Positions 1 to 9,160 are shown, numbered from the stretch's first letter. The stretch: 64,000 nt of DNA from Dyadobacter sp. CY343 (GCF_021390335.1 NZ_JAJUXK010000001.1:1533412-1597411); one strand, 5' to 3'. Numbers and translations: made by a program. The notes: generated from the sequence alone by a model not told the origin.

Positions 1-62
1 AGCAAAGCGATGATCCCGGAGTCAAGCTGGAACTTTACTATACTACGATAAAGGTTCAGTAA
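1..62 (+). CDS. 3' end of an unidentified CDS (partial)
   Basis: In the frame starting at base 3 the sequence reads about 19 sense codons ending in ...LYYTTIKVQ and then TAA at 60-62. A strong hairpin terminator follows 21 bases later, which is where the end of a rightward gene would be expected. The fragment is too short to name a family. It could also be a chance open frame, so only its position before the terminator supports it. Confidence 0.4.
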   Translation, partial: QSDDPGVKLELYYTTIKVQ

Positions 63-83
63 AATCGATATTAGATTATATTC

Positions 84-118
84 AAAACGGCTGTCAGTTT
101 CTCACTGGCAGCCGTTTT
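84..118. terminator. Bidirectional intrinsic terminator
   Basis: The inverted repeat pairs AAAACGGCTGTCAGT (84-98) with ACTGGCAGCCGTTTT (104-118) around a 5-base loop, with one T-G wobble. The A-run and T-run at the two ends suit termination in both directions, for the upstream rightward gene and for the leftward bestrophin gene that stops at 122. Confidence 0.8.
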
Positions 119-121
119 CTG

Positions 122-1024
122 TTACATGACAACCCCATCTTTCGGCAGGATCTTTTCAGGGATCTTATCAGCGCCGATCAATTGGAGCAGGTTAATTTCA
201 ATTGTGCGCGATAACGAGGTCATCGGAATATCGTTCGGCCCGTTCTCGAAAGGATTTTGCAGAATATAGGCGATCCATTCTACATAAAAGAACAGAAACG
301 AAATAATGAATGTGACAGGAATGGCGATCCTGCCGATACTTTCTACTAATCCCATTGGCAGAATGAGTGTGAAAATGAAGATGACCAGCAAAACAAAAAA
401 GCTGTATTGAGTAGGAAATACGGTGTTTTTGATTCGCTCGCATTTTCCCATTGAATCGCAAAGTCTTCCCAAAGTCTGGTCAATGTTCTGGTACAGCAGC
501 GTTTCAATCTTGCCCTGCTGGTGCAGCTCGCTGATCTTGAACTGGATCAGGTTCAGTATTCCGTTAGGAATGTTATCCTGATCTGCCACATAATCATGCT
601 CAACCTGGGTCAGGTGCAGATCCGCGTAAACCAGAACCTTACTTTTTCTCAAAGAATTGGTCAGCGCGTAGCACCAGGCAATTTGCAGGTGCGCGATATT
701 GGATATGATTTCATCCTTTTCTGCCCGCTCAGCCTTGATAAACGCGCTGCACTGCCTTACCAGCGTGCGGCTGTCATTGACGATCTCGCCCCACACTTTG
801 CGGCCTTCCCACCAGCGATCATAAGCAGAGTTGGTCCTAAAACCCAGCAGCAGCGAAAGCGCAGTACCCAGAATGGTGATAATTGAAATAGGGAAGGAGA
901 GGAAGTGCCAGTTTTGGTAACTGAACAAATAGAAAACTGCTGTGGCGTAGGCTGTTACGACAACAACACCGCCCCAAATGCCCCTTAATAACCTCCAAAC
1001 GGAGAAGACTTGCTTTACGTACAT
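122..1024 (-). CDS. Bestrophin-like anion channel family protein
   Basis: A membrane protein of about 300 residues in the bestrophin (former UPF0187) family, whose members form pentameric anion-permeable channels. The N-terminal half has hydrophobic segments followed by the family signature around SAYDRWWEGRKVWGEIVNDS. The C-terminal half has further hydrophobic stretches (FFVLLVIFIFTLILPMG and a later segment) and then the NPFENGPNDIP motif typical of bestrophins. The start is placed at the ATG giving MYVKQVF at 1024, because the longer frame would begin inside the terminator of the upstream efflux operon. That terminator suggests separate transcription. The ion conducted and the physiological role cannot be read from the sequence. 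Confidence 0.87.
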   Translation of the reverse strand: MYVKQVFSVWRLLRGIWGGVVVVTAYATAVFYLFSYQNWHFLSFPISIITILGTALSLLLGFRTNSAYDRWWEGRKVWGEIVNDSRTLVRQCSAFIKAERAEKDEIISNIAHLQIAWCYALTNSLRKSKVLVYADLHLTQVEHDYVADQDNIPNGILNLIQFKISELHQQGKIETLLYQNIDQTLGRLCDSMGKCERIKNTVFPTQYSFFVLLVIFIFTLILPMGLVESIGRIAIPVTFIISFLFFYVEWIAYILQNPFENGPNDIPMTSLSRTIEINLLQLIGADKIPEKILPKDGVVM

Positions 1025-1058
1025 TGTTAAATTAAAGTTCGATTTTGAATGGATAACA

Positions 1059-1097
1059 AAAAAGCGGAGCAATGGTTTAAATCCAAAGCTCCGCTCT
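1059..1097 (-). terminator. Intrinsic terminator of the RND efflux operon
   Basis: AGCGGAGC (1063-1070) pairs with GCTCCGCT (1088-1095). Read leftward, the stem is followed by a T-run (A-run on the plus strand at about 1058-1063). It lies just after the pump stop codon at 1118 and before the bestrophin start. Confidence 0.75.
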
Positions 1098-1117
1098 TAA
1101 AATATTATCAGCAGGAT

Positions 1118-4100
1118 TTATGCTATTGCAGGCTCCTGACTGCTGCCTGGCTCATCGTCTTTTTTTGCATGCCCTTTCTTACCCATCGCAATTTTTTCAA
1201 TCGCTACAAATAATACAGGTACTACAAATATAGCCAGCGAGGTAGCGGCAAGCATTCCGCCAAATACGGTCCAACCAATGGTTTTACGCGATTCAGCAGC
1301 GGCGCCACTTGCAAATGCGAGCGGCAATACACCCAGGATAAATGCCAGCGAGGTCATAATAATAGGTCTGAGGCGCAATTGAACTGCTTCCAAAGTCGCT
1401 GCAATAAGCTCCATGCCACCGTCTACACGCTCTTTGGCAAACTCCACGATCAGGATCGCGTTCTTTGCCGCCAGACCAATCAAGGTGATCAGACCGATCT
1501 GCGCGTAGATATTGTTAGACAAATTCGGTAAAAAGGTCAAAGTCAAAATCGAACCGAATGCACCAATTGGCACTGCAAACAGTACAGAGAACGGTATAGA
1601 CCAGCTTTCGTATAGCGCAGCAAGGAACAGGAATACGAATATGATCGAGATCGCAAAGATCGTCGTCGTGCTGTCGCCCGCCTTGATCTCTTCACTACTC
1701 ATACCAGAAAATTCATAGCTATAACCCGCCGGTAGTTTGGCGGCTTCCTCGCGCAATGCCGCGATCGCCTGCCCGCTACTATATCCCGGTTTCGGCGTTC
1801 CGTTGATCTCCACCGACCTGTAAATATTGTAGTGAGAGATAAGAGCCGGGTTTTCAACCACTTTGGTGGTAACCAATGCGCTGAGCGGGATCATATTGCC
1901 CGCGCGGTTGCGGACATAGAACTTCTGTATTTTGTCAAGAGACGAGCGGTAGCTGCTGTCCGCCTGAACCATTACACGGAAGTTACGCCCGTAAAGGTTG
2001 AAATCATTGACATAACTACTACCCAGTAAGGTAGATAGCGAGCTGAAAACCTCATTGACCTGCACACCCAGTTTCTTGGTTTTATCCCGGTCCACATCGA
2101 TCTGATAACTTGGCGTTCTTGCATTGAAAAAGGTATAAGCCATCGCAATCTCAGGGCGTTGATTTACGGCTCCCAAAAATTTACGCATTACCCCTTCAAA
2201 TTGCTGGATATTATCCGTACTGGTTGATTGCTGCAACTGGAAGGTAAAACCAGAAGTTGCACCCAAGCCAGGGATCGCAGGAGGAGCAATGGCAAGTACC
2301 CTGGCTTCATTGATATCGCTGGTCCGTTTTTGGATTTCCTTGATTACAGCCTGTACATGGTGCTCGGCTCCTTTACGGTCGGCCCAGGGCTGCAAGCTGA
2401 TGAAGAGTGTTCCTACGTTGGATTTATTAGAAAAACTCACTACGTTCAAGCCTGCCAGACCACCCGCAACCCGCACCTCAGGAATAGAGGAAACGCGTTT
2501 CATGATCTCTTTGAGCATCGCAATGTTACGCGTAGTCGAGGTTGCTTCCTGCATTTCGTATGTTACAAAAAGGCGGCCTTCATCTTCAACAGGAATAAAT
2601 CCGGAAGGCTTGTTTTTAAACAGGAAAAACAGACCGACAAACAGACAAACCATCATTACCAAAACCAGCGGAGTAGCCTTGATCCATTTGGAAACGCCGC
2701 GTGTGTAGCCACGGGATACTCTATCAAACCAGGCATTGAATCGGTCAAAGAATTTTTCCAGCCAGTTTTTCTTCTCGTTTTCACCTTTGGAAGGTTTCAA
2801 CATGATCGAGCAAAGCGCTGGCGTGAGTGAAAGTGCCACGAATGCAGACAAAAGAACTGAAACCGCAATCGTGATCGCAAACTGCTGATACAGCCTGCCG
2901 ACAATACCGGGAACAAAACTCACCGGAACGAAAACCGCCGCCAAAATCAATGCAATCGCAATTACCGGGCCGGAAATGTCTTTCATTGCCTGGATAGTCG
3001 CTTCTTTCGGAGACATTTTCTTTTCATCAATATAATGCTGCACCGCCTCGACGACGACAATCGCGTCATCGACCACAATACCGATCGCCAATACGAATGC
3101 AAAAAGTGTCAGCGTATTGATCGTAAAACCAAATGGCAAGAAGAATATCAATGTACCGATCAGCGAAACCGGGATCGCCAGAATAGGGATCAGGGTTGCG
3201 CGCCAGTTTTGAAGGAAAAGGAAAACCACGATCACAACAAGGATCATCGCTTCTGCAAAAGTTTTCAATACTTCTTCAATGGAAACCCTTACTACTGAGG
3301 CCGTTTCGTTCGGAATCACGTAATCAATATCCTTAGGGAAAGTCTTTTTCATTTCTGACAAAGCCTTCATAACCCCATCGTAGGTTTCCAATGCATTGGC
3401 GCCCGGCGCCTGGTAGATCAGTACAAATGCAGCAGGTTTTCCAGCTACGAATGCATTGGCAGAATAATCAAATTTACCAAGTTCTACTCTCGCAACGTCA
3501 CGCAGGTAAACTACGCTGCCTTCCTCTGGAGAAGTACGTACGATGATATCCTCAAACTGCGCCTTGGTATTCAACCGGCTGTTTGTCAGTACGCTATATT
3601 CAAATGTCTGCGCATTAGGCTGCGGCGTGCCACCGATCGTACCTGCTGCTACCTGCAAATTCTGTTCAGCCAACGCAGCTGAAATATCCGCAGGCGTCAT
3701 ACGAAGGCTGGCCAGTTTCTCCGGATTAAGCCAGATCCGCATACCGAAATCATCCGCCCGGGAAACAATATCACCCACACCCTTCACACGCTGCAAAGCG
3801 TCTTTTAAATAGATATTGGCATAATTACCAATGAATTGCGCGTCGTGGGTTCCGTTTGGAGAATAGAGCGCGAGCACGATCATGATACTGGGCTGGCGCT
3901 TGCGGACAGTTAGTCCAAGTCGCTTCACCGCATCCGGAAGAGTCGGCTCGGCTACACTTACCCGGTTTTGAACGTCCAGGGCGGCGATATTCACGTCTGT
4001 TCCTACGTCAAATACGACGTTAATGCTGCTTTGCCCACTGCTGGTCGAGTTACTGGACATGTAGGTCATGCCCGGCGTACCGTTGATCTGTGTTTCAATA

Positions 4101-4294
4101 GGGGTGGTGGTCGTCTGCTCCACCGTCTGGGCGTCGGCCCCGGTAAAGTTTCCGCTGACTGTTACAGTCGGGGGAGTTACGTCGGGATATTGCGCTACGG
4201 GTAAGGTTGTCAGGGCGATAAGTCCCACCAGTACCAACACAATCGATGTGACGATGGCTGTAATGGGCCTTTTTATAAAAATATCTGCAATCAT
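1118..4294 (-). CDS. RND multidrug efflux permease (AcrB/HAE1 type)
   Basis: The inner-membrane proton-driven pump of a tripartite efflux system, 1058 residues, the usual length for HAE1-family RND permeases. The N-terminus MIADIFIKRPITAIVTSIVL is the typical first helix. The central GIVVDDAIVVVEA motif carries the paired Asp of the proton relay, and IGLAAKNAILIVEFAKE carries the partner Lys in the second membrane half. Two large periplasmic loops lie between helix 1 and 2 and between helix 7 and 8. The C-terminus is a short charged tail. It is the last gene of a leftward TolC-adaptor-pump operon, 37 bases after the adaptor, and is followed by a terminator. Substrates are not predictable. Family assignment is firm. 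Confidence 0.97.
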   Translation of the reverse strand: MIADIFIKRPITAIVTSIVLVLVGLIALTTLPVAQYPDVTPPTVTVSGNFTGADAQTVEQTTTTPIETQINGTPGMTYMSSNSTSSGQSSINVVFDVGTDVNIAALDVQNRVSVAEPTLPDAVKRLGLTVRKRQPSIMIVLALYSPNGTHDAQFIGNYANIYLKDALQRVKGVGDIVSRADDFGMRIWLNPEKLASLRMTPADISAALAEQNLQVAAGTIGGTPQPNAQTFEYSVLTNSRLNTKAQFEDIIVRTSPEEGSVVYLRDVARVELGKFDYSANAFVAGKPAAFVLIYQAPGANALETYDGVMKALSEMKKTFPKDIDYVIPNETASVVRVSIEEVLKTFAEAMILVVIVVFLFLQNWRATLIPILAIPVSLIGTLIFFLPFGFTINTLTLFAFVLAIGIVVDDAIVVVEAVQHYIDEKKMSPKEATIQAMKDISGPVIAIALILAAVFVPVSFVPGIVGRLYQQFAITIAVSVLLSAFVALSLTPALCSIMLKPSKGENEKKNWLEKFFDRFNAWFDRVSRGYTRGVSKWIKATPLVLVMMVCLFVGLFFLFKNKPSGFIPVEDEGRLFVTYEMQEATSTTRNIAMLKEIMKRVSSIPEVRVAGGLAGLNVVSFSNKSNVGTLFISLQPWADRKGAEHHVQAVIKEIQKRTSDINEARVLAIAPPAIPGLGATSGFTFQLQQSTSTDNIQQFEGVMRKFLGAVNQRPEIAMAYTFFNARTPSYQIDVDRDKTKKLGVQVNEVFSSLSTLLGSSYVNDFNLYGRNFRVMVQADSSYRSSLDKIQKFYVRNRAGNMIPLSALVTTKVVENPALISHYNIYRSVEINGTPKPGYSSGQAIAALREEAAKLPAGYSYEFSGMSSEEIKAGDSTTTIFAISIIFVFLFLAALYESWSIPFSVLFAVPIGAFGSILTLTFLPNLSNNIYAQIGLITLIGLAAKNAILIVEFAKERVDGGMELIAATLEAVQLRLRPIIMTSLAFILGVLPLAFASGAAAESRKTIGWTVFGGMLAATSLAIFVVPVLFVAIEKIAMGKKGHAKKDDEPGSSQEPAIA

Positions 4295-4331
4295 TTTTAC
4301 TGGATTATATTAAATGCGAAAAGAGACCGGA

Positions 4332-5423
4332 TCATTTACCTGCGTCGACAACTGCTCCTTCTCTCAGATTTTGAACGCCTTCCACAGCGATCTTTTCACC
4401 CTCTTTCAAGCCTTCTCTAACAATAACATTCGGGCCGATTGCGGTACCAAGCGTAATACGGCGCTGACTTACCTTGCTGCTGTCGCCGGCTACATATACG
4501 AAAAACTCGCCTAGCTGCTCAGTAACTGCTTTGTAGGGAATTACAACCGAATTCGCAGCTGCATTGTTAAGTACCCGCACCGATCCGCTCATTCCAGCGC
4601 GCAGCTGCCCGCTTTTATTAGCAAATACCAGTCGCGCCTTGATGCTACCAGTCTGAGGGTCAACAGCCCTGTCGATTAATGCCAGCTTTCCTTTTTCCGG
4701 GTAAATGTCATTGCCAAATTTCAGGCTGAATGTAGAATCAGCAGCCTTTTGAGATTTCATCAGGGTAGTGAAACGGTATATTTCTTTTTGATCGACATTA
4801 AAGTCAACTGCAAGCTGATTATCGGTAGAAACCGTGTTCAGAATCGTCTGGCCTGCGGTAACAGCAGCGCCCACTTTAACAGCTGAAATGCCGATCACAC
4901 CGTCAAACGGAGCGGTTACTTTGGTATAATTAACACTGGTTTTCACTGCCTGAATGTTGGCTTTTGCCGCATCTGCCTGCCTTTTAGCTACTTCCAGCGC
5001 CGCGTCTGCATTGTCTACAAGCTGCTTGGCAACTGCGTCATTTTTTTCGAGCTCGTGGTAGCGGTCTGCATCTTTTTGCGCTCGTACCAGGTTCGCTTCC
5101 TGCACATTCAGGTTAGCCACTGCCTGATCATAATTGGCAGTGTAAAGTTGCGCGTCGATTGAGTAAAGCAACTGGCCTTTGCGCACCCTGGCTCCATCCT
5201 TAAAGTGAATGCCGGTAACAAAGCCGGTTACCTGCGGGCGCAGCTCAATTTCATTCAATGGCACAACCGTTCCGGGATATTCCTCATAATAGGAAGCTTC
5301 TGTGGTGGTAACCTCCGCAAGTGTAACCTTCACTGCCGGGGGCTGGGTAGGTTGCTGCTGCTGTTCCTTTTTGCCGCAGGAAGCCATCAGCAGAACAAGT
5401 GCAGCAATAGAATAGTATTTCAT
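4332..5423 (-). CDS. RND efflux periplasmic adaptor (MFP) lipoprotein
   Basis: The membrane fusion protein that bridges the RND pump and the outer-membrane channel. The chosen start gives 363 residues beginning MKYYSIAALVLLMASCGKKE, a lipoprotein signal with lipobox MASC. It is followed by a Gln/Pro-rich linker, a biotinyl-lipoyl-like half (VTGFVTGIHFKDGARVRKGQ), an alpha-hairpin of about 90 residues, the second lipoyl half (VTAPFDGVIGISAVKVG) and beta-barrel and membrane-proximal domains. An ATG at 5441 is an alternative start. The frame stays open to 5540, but that would overlap the channel gene and bury the signal peptide. It is the middle gene of the operon, 79 bases after the channel gene. 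Confidence 0.95.
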   Translation of the reverse strand: MKYYSIAALVLLMASCGKKEQQQQPTQPPAVKVTLAEVTTTEASYYEEYPGTVVPLNEIELRPQVTGFVTGIHFKDGARVRKGQLLYSIDAQLYTANYDQAVANLNVQEANLVRAQKDADRYHELEKNDAVAKQLVDNADAALEVAKRQADAAKANIQAVKTSVNYTKVTAPFDGVIGISAVKVGAAVTAGQTILNTVSTDNQLAVDFNVDQKEIYRFTTLMKSQKAADSTFSLKFGNDIYPEKGKLALIDRAVDPQTGSIKARLVFANKSGQLRAGMSGSVRVLNNAAANSVVIPYKAVTEQLGEFFVYVAGDSSKVSQRRITLGTAIGPNVIVREGLKEGEKIAVEGVQNLREGAVVDAGK

Positions 5424-5502
5424 TTGATCTGGGAGCATCATACTTGTATTTCGATTGTATATCTTTTTGATAGGGTCTTGAATAATTTGAAAAGATGCTG
5501 TT

Positions 5503-6867
5503 TTACAGATAGTTAATCTGTCCCAACGCCCTTTGAACATCTATTTTGCTGGCCAATACCTGATAAAGGGCATTGTAATAATTAATTCTGGCCAACCGAA
5601 GATCTGTCTCGGAAGTAACCACTTCCAGATAGGTTTTAATACCCGATTTATATTGAAGCTGGATCACATCGTACACCTCACGCGCCAGGTCTACATTCTC
5701 TTTTTGCGCCAAGAGGTTGGTCAGATAACCCTTGTAGTTAGCCAATGCAGCCGCATATTCAGAGTTGACATTATTCTGTAAACCTTTGATATCCCAGTCA
5801 AGCCTTTTGAGCGACCATTCCGCGCTTTGCAGATTAGCTTTCCTTTTTCCACCCTGGTAAAGAGGAAGTGAGAGGGTTACAAGCCCGAAAGAGTTGGGGT
5901 AATTCTTATTATATAGCTCGGTAAACTGATTGTTCTGGAAATTCAGGTTATAAGCGCCATTCAGCGAGATATTAGGCAGGTAGCTCCATTTGTTGTACTG
6001 GATATTCGCTTCCTGTAATTTTCTTTGGGTACTTAAAATCTGATATTCGACGCGGCTTGTGAAATCGACATTCTGCAAGGTATCCAGCAAAATTTCCCGC
6101 TCCATTTGCAGCGTATCAAAGCTTACTTTCAGTTCCTGCTCAGCAGGATAGCCCATTAATGCTTTCAAATACTGCACTTTACCTTTCAGGATTTCCTCAT
6201 TTCCTTTTTTGCTTGCGCGGGTATTATTAAGGGAAATGGTTGCTCTTTTAAAGTCGATTTTATCAGCAACACCAGCCTTATACTGGTTTTCAGCATCCCT
6301 CAAACTTCTTTCCAGCCGCACAATATCCTCAGCCGCCACATCAATTTGTTGCGTAGTAGCGATCACATCGTAGAATGCTTTGGAAACATTCACTGCAATA
6401 TCCGTTTTGTTGGCTGCCGTATTTTGGCTGGCCGCTAGTAAAACGTCGCGCTTGGTTTGGTTGGCAAGCAGTACATCTCTGTTAAAGATCTGTTGTGAAA
6501 GTGTAAACTGCGCTGCGGAAATGTTGCTAACTCCGAGTTTAACCGGGTTACCAGCGATAATGCTGGTTTGTACGATAAAGTTGTGTTGCAGATTGTAGTT
6601 GAAGTTGATCTGCGGGTACCAGTCGGCAAGGCGGCTTCTGATCTGGTTTTCGGTAATGCGCTCGTCAATTAGTGACTGCTGGATCACAGGCTGATTTTTG
6701 ATTGCATACTCAACCACCTGCTGCAAAGTGGCCTGCTCTAATAACGGGGCCTGATTGGCAGGTTCCTGAATAGTCTGACCAAGCAATGGGTGAAAACAAT
6801 TCAATAGTAAACATGCCGAGCCAATTGCCAAACGCATTAATTTTTGTGGCTTTGACCAATAATTCAT
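5503..6867 (-). CDS. TolC-family outer membrane efflux channel
   Basis: The outer-membrane exit duct of the tripartite pump, 454 residues. A signal peptide of about 30 residues ends near HPLLGQ. Two repeats of the OEP domain follow, rich in long amphipathic helices: LEQATLQQVVEYAIKNQP opens the first, and the second half contains LSLPLYQGGKRKANLQSAE, a hallmark of the family near the second helical repeat. It is the first gene of the leftward operon, and the 5' region carries a candidate operator. Role by family and context is clear; the substrates are unknown. Confidence 0.95.
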   Translation of the reverse strand: MNYWSKPQKLMRLAIGSACLLLNCFHPLLGQTIQEPANQAPLLEQATLQQVVEYAIKNQPVIQQSLIDERITENQIRSRLADWYPQINFNYNLQHNFIVQTSIIAGNPVKLGVSNISAAQFTLSQQIFNRDVLLANQTKRDVLLAASQNTAANKTDIAVNVSKAFYDVIATTQQIDVAAEDIVRLERSLRDAENQYKAGVADKIDFKRATISLNNTRASKKGNEEILKGKVQYLKALMGYPAEQELKVSFDTLQMEREILLDTLQNVDFTSRVEYQILSTQRKLQEANIQYNKWSYLPNISLNGAYNLNFQNNQFTELYNKNYPNSFGLVTLSLPLYQGGKRKANLQSAEWSLKRLDWDIKGLQNNVNSEYAAALANYKGYLTNLLAQKENVDLAREVYDVIQLQYKSGIKTYLEVVTSETDLRLARINYYNALYQVLASKIDVQRALGQINYL

Positions 6868-7025
6868 GTAATAGGATTTTGAAAGAAAGATGATGTTAAT
6901 TCTGGCAATAGATTGTACTCACGCTGGCTTTGAATCGTCAGCTATCTGCGGGAACAGAAATGACTTCATTCTTGATAAGGAGGAGAATGTGCGGCAACAT
7001 ACTGACAAACATTAATTTAGTTTTT

Positions 7026-7040
7026 GTAACGAACGGTTAC
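7026..7040 (-). promoter_or_regulatory. Candidate operator upstream of the efflux operon
   Basis: GTAACGAACGGTTAC is an inverted repeat with 5-base arms (GTAAC/GTTAC) about 160 bases before the TolC-like gene. Just downstream in the direction of transcription lies CAAACATTA (plus strand), which read leftward resembles the Bacteroidota -7 box (TAATGTTTG). Short palindromes of this kind are common TetR-family sites in efflux promoters, but no regulator gene is adjacent. This is an inference from position and symmetry. Confidence 0.35.
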
Positions 7041-7136
7041 ATAATGGACATGCAAGCATGAGAACTAACAAGCCAATTGCACTTATTAAGGATTAAAGAC
7101 GTGGAATAGTTTCACCTGTAAGGCGAAAAAAAGAGA

Positions 7137-7186
7137 GGTATTATTCATTTTCTTTAAAATATTAAATTATTAAAATGAATAATACC
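7137..7186 (-). terminator. Terminator after the symporter gene
   Basis: A perfect 15-bp inverted repeat pairs GGTATTATTCATTTT (7137-7151) with AAAATGAATAATACC (7172-7186) around a 20-base AT-only loop that includes ATTAAATTATT. It lies 14 bases after the symporter stop and separates it from the efflux operon. The stem is AT-rich, so it could also be a regulatory hairpin. Confidence 0.6.
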
Positions 7187-7200
7187 CGAATCGTTCTTTT

Positions 7201-8913
7201 CTAGGTTGATTTGACAACAACTGTATTAGAAGGTGGCTGTGGCCAGATCATTTCGATCAGCCAGGCGAATGCGATCACGAGCACGCAACCGATCAGGTTG
7301 AGCCAAAGAAATGCGGTAAGATCATTCATGTAACTGATCACGACAAAAATTTCGCCCAGGATACTTCCCCAGAACACGGCGCGGCTGCCAATTTTTTTGA
7401 AGTAAAAAGCAACCAGAAATATGCCCAGGATCACACCATAAAATAGTGAGCCTAGGATATTGACTGCCTCGATCATACTCCCGAGCCGGGCGGCATATTG
7501 GGCAACACAAATGCAGAAGATACCCCAGAAGAAAGTAGCCCAGCGTGAAGCGCGCACATAATCGTGGTCGTCGCTGTCCTTGCGGATCATTCGTTTGTAA
7601 ATATCCACGACCGTGCACGAAGCGAGCGAATTATAAGCAGCTGCCACAGAACCCATTGAAGCGAGCAGAATCACAGCGATAAGTAATCCCACCATTCCAA
7701 CCGGCAGATAATCGATCACAAACCGCAGAAAGATATAGTTAACATCATTGACATCACTGCCGCTGGCTTTGGTCAGGACCTTGTTGGCGTCGGCGCGTAC
7801 TTTGGTTACCTTATCATCCAATGTAGCCAGCACACCGCAGCTGGTTGCGATTGCATTTTCATCGTCTGCCCGCAGCGCCTGTGCCAGCGAGAGCACGTGC
7901 GGCCTTTTTTCGTCCTGGATTTGCTGATGCTGCTTTTCCAGTACATTGTATTCTGCCGCGTAAGAGGTCTTTTTTACTTTGTCAACAACAGTTTTATCAA
8001 AGAACAGGGGAGGATTGTTGAATTGATAGAATGCAAAAACAAGTACACCGACAAGCAGGATCAGAAATTGCATCGGTATTTTTAAAAGCCCATTCATTGC
8101 CAATCCCAGCTTACTTTGCCCCTGTGAGCTACCGGTCAGGAACCGGCCAACTTGTGACTGGTCAGTACCGAAATAGGAAAGTTGTAAAAAGAATCCGCCG
8201 ATCAGTCCGGACCATACATTATAGCGACTATTCAGGTCAAAACTAAAATCGATCAAATTAACTTTTCCCATTTTTCCAGCCACGTGGATCGCGTCGGTAA
8301 ATGAAACATTATCCGGCAAAAATTTAACAACCATCACCCCGGCCACCACCATCCCGACGGTAATAATGCCCATTTGCTGCAAATGCGTGTGAGATACCGC
8401 CTGCGAGCCGCCTGCAATCGTGTACAACATCACGATCCCGCCGGATATAATATTGGTCCAGGTAATATCCCAGCCCAGAATCGCAGAAAGAATCAACGAG
8501 GGTGCATAAATGGAGAGCCCGGTGGACAATCCACGCTGTAAAAGGAATAAAAAAGCTGTTAATCCCCTCGTCCTAAGATCGAAACGACCTTCCAGAAACT
8601 CGTAGGCAGTAAAAACTTTGAGCTTATTAAACTTGGGAACGAATGTAATGCAAAGGACAACCATCGCCAGCGGCAGACCGAAATAGAACTGCACAAACCG
8701 CATTCCGTCCGTATAAGCCTGACCGGGCGCGGAAAGAAAAGTGATCGCCGAAGCCTGCGTGGCCATCAAAGACAAGGTCACATTGTACCACGGCATCGAC
8801 TGCCCGCCCAGCAGAAATGAGTCGACCGTGTGCTTTTCGCGGCTTCGGTAAATTCCGTAGGATACAACAAATAACAGGGTTAGAGCAAGAACAATCCAGT
8901 CAAGATAATTCAT
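7201..8913 (-). CDS. Sodium:solute symporter (SSS/SLC5 family)
   Basis: A 570-residue inner-membrane sodium-coupled transporter. The N-terminus has the family pattern: helix MNYLDWIVLALTLLFVVSYG, then DSFLLGGQSMPWYNVTLSLM and SAITFLSAPGQAYTDG near the sodium and substrate sites. About 13 hydrophobic segments are visible. Between residues about 305 and 395 there is a long hydrophilic, helix-prone insertion (KKTSYAAEYNVLEKQHQQ onward) interrupting the membrane core, seen in a Bacteroidota subgroup of this family. The ATG overlaps the stop of the small upstream membrane ORF (ATGA), so the two are probably co-translated. The substrate is not identifiable; nearby rhamnosidases make a sugar or uronate plausible, which is inference only. 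Confidence 0.93.
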   Translation of the reverse strand: MNYLDWIVLALTLLFVVSYGIYRSREKHTVDSFLLGGQSMPWYNVTLSLMATQASAITFLSAPGQAYTDGMRFVQFYFGLPLAMVVLCITFVPKFNKLKVFTAYEFLEGRFDLRTRGLTAFLFLLQRGLSTGLSIYAPSLILSAILGWDITWTNIISGGIVMLYTIAGGSQAVSHTHLQQMGIITVGMVVAGVMVVKFLPDNVSFTDAIHVAGKMGKVNLIDFSFDLNSRYNVWSGLIGGFFLQLSYFGTDQSQVGRFLTGSSQGQSKLGLAMNGLLKIPMQFLILLVGVLVFAFYQFNNPPLFFDKTVVDKVKKTSYAAEYNVLEKQHQQIQDEKRPHVLSLAQALRADDENAIATSCGVLATLDDKVTKVRADANKVLTKASGSDVNDVNYIFLRFVIDYLPVGMVGLLIAVILLASMGSVAAAYNSLASCTVVDIYKRMIRKDSDDHDYVRASRWATFFWGIFCICVAQYAARLGSMIEAVNILGSLFYGVILGIFLVAFYFKKIGSRAVFWGSILGEIFVVISYMNDLTAFLWLNLIGCVLVIAFAWLIEMIWPQPPSNTVVVKST

Positions 8914-9065
8914 TGAAAGTGGGTCATAAAGAGATAGAAGAGCACGATCAACAGCACGAGTGTGCCAATCATCACTATATAAAGCTGTTTCCAGCTATTG
9001 ACGAATGGGGGTAATCCGTCACGGGGGTCGTTTTCCTGATTCAAAGGCCTTGGTGGTTTAGGCAA
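8910..9065 (-). CDS. Small single-pass membrane protein overlapping the symporter gene
   Basis: A 51-codon frame starting at TTG (9065) and ending TGA at 8910-8912, overlapping the symporter ATG by four bases (ATGA). The product has a Pro/charged N-terminal half (PKPPRPLNQENDPRDGLPPF) and one strong membrane helix (LYIVMIGTLVLLIVLLFY) ending MTHFQ. An in-frame TAG two codons before the TTG leaves TTG as the only start that includes the N-terminal half; an internal ATG would give only the helix. A -7-like box lies 32 bases upstream. Context suggests an accessory subunit or stability factor for the symporter. I do not recognise the family with certainty. Confidence 0.6.
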   Translation of the reverse strand: MPKPPRPLNQENDPRDGLPPFVNSWKQLYIVMIGTLVLLIVLFYLFMTHFQ

Positions 9066-9096
9066 TGGCTAAAATTAGGGCTAAAAGCAGCACTGG

Positions 9097-9104
9097 CAAA
9101 ATTA
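9097..9104 (-). promoter_or_regulatory. Candidate -7 promoter element for the small ORF-symporter pair
   Basis: The plus strand CAAAATTA reads TAATTTTG leftward, an exact match to the Bacteroidota -7 consensus TAnnTTTG, 32 bases before the TTG start at 9065. No convincing -33 TTG is seen at the usual spacing. Confidence 0.35.
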
Positions 9105-9160
9105 GAACGGTTTTTTGTCGGATTTAGCGCGTTGGGGTGGCGGGGGATGCGGTGGGTTAG

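Noticed and set aside
2228..2830. A 200-codon plus-strand frame inside the RND pump gene
   Set aside because: Lies wholly within a clearly conserved pump gene on the other strand and has no recognisable motifs.
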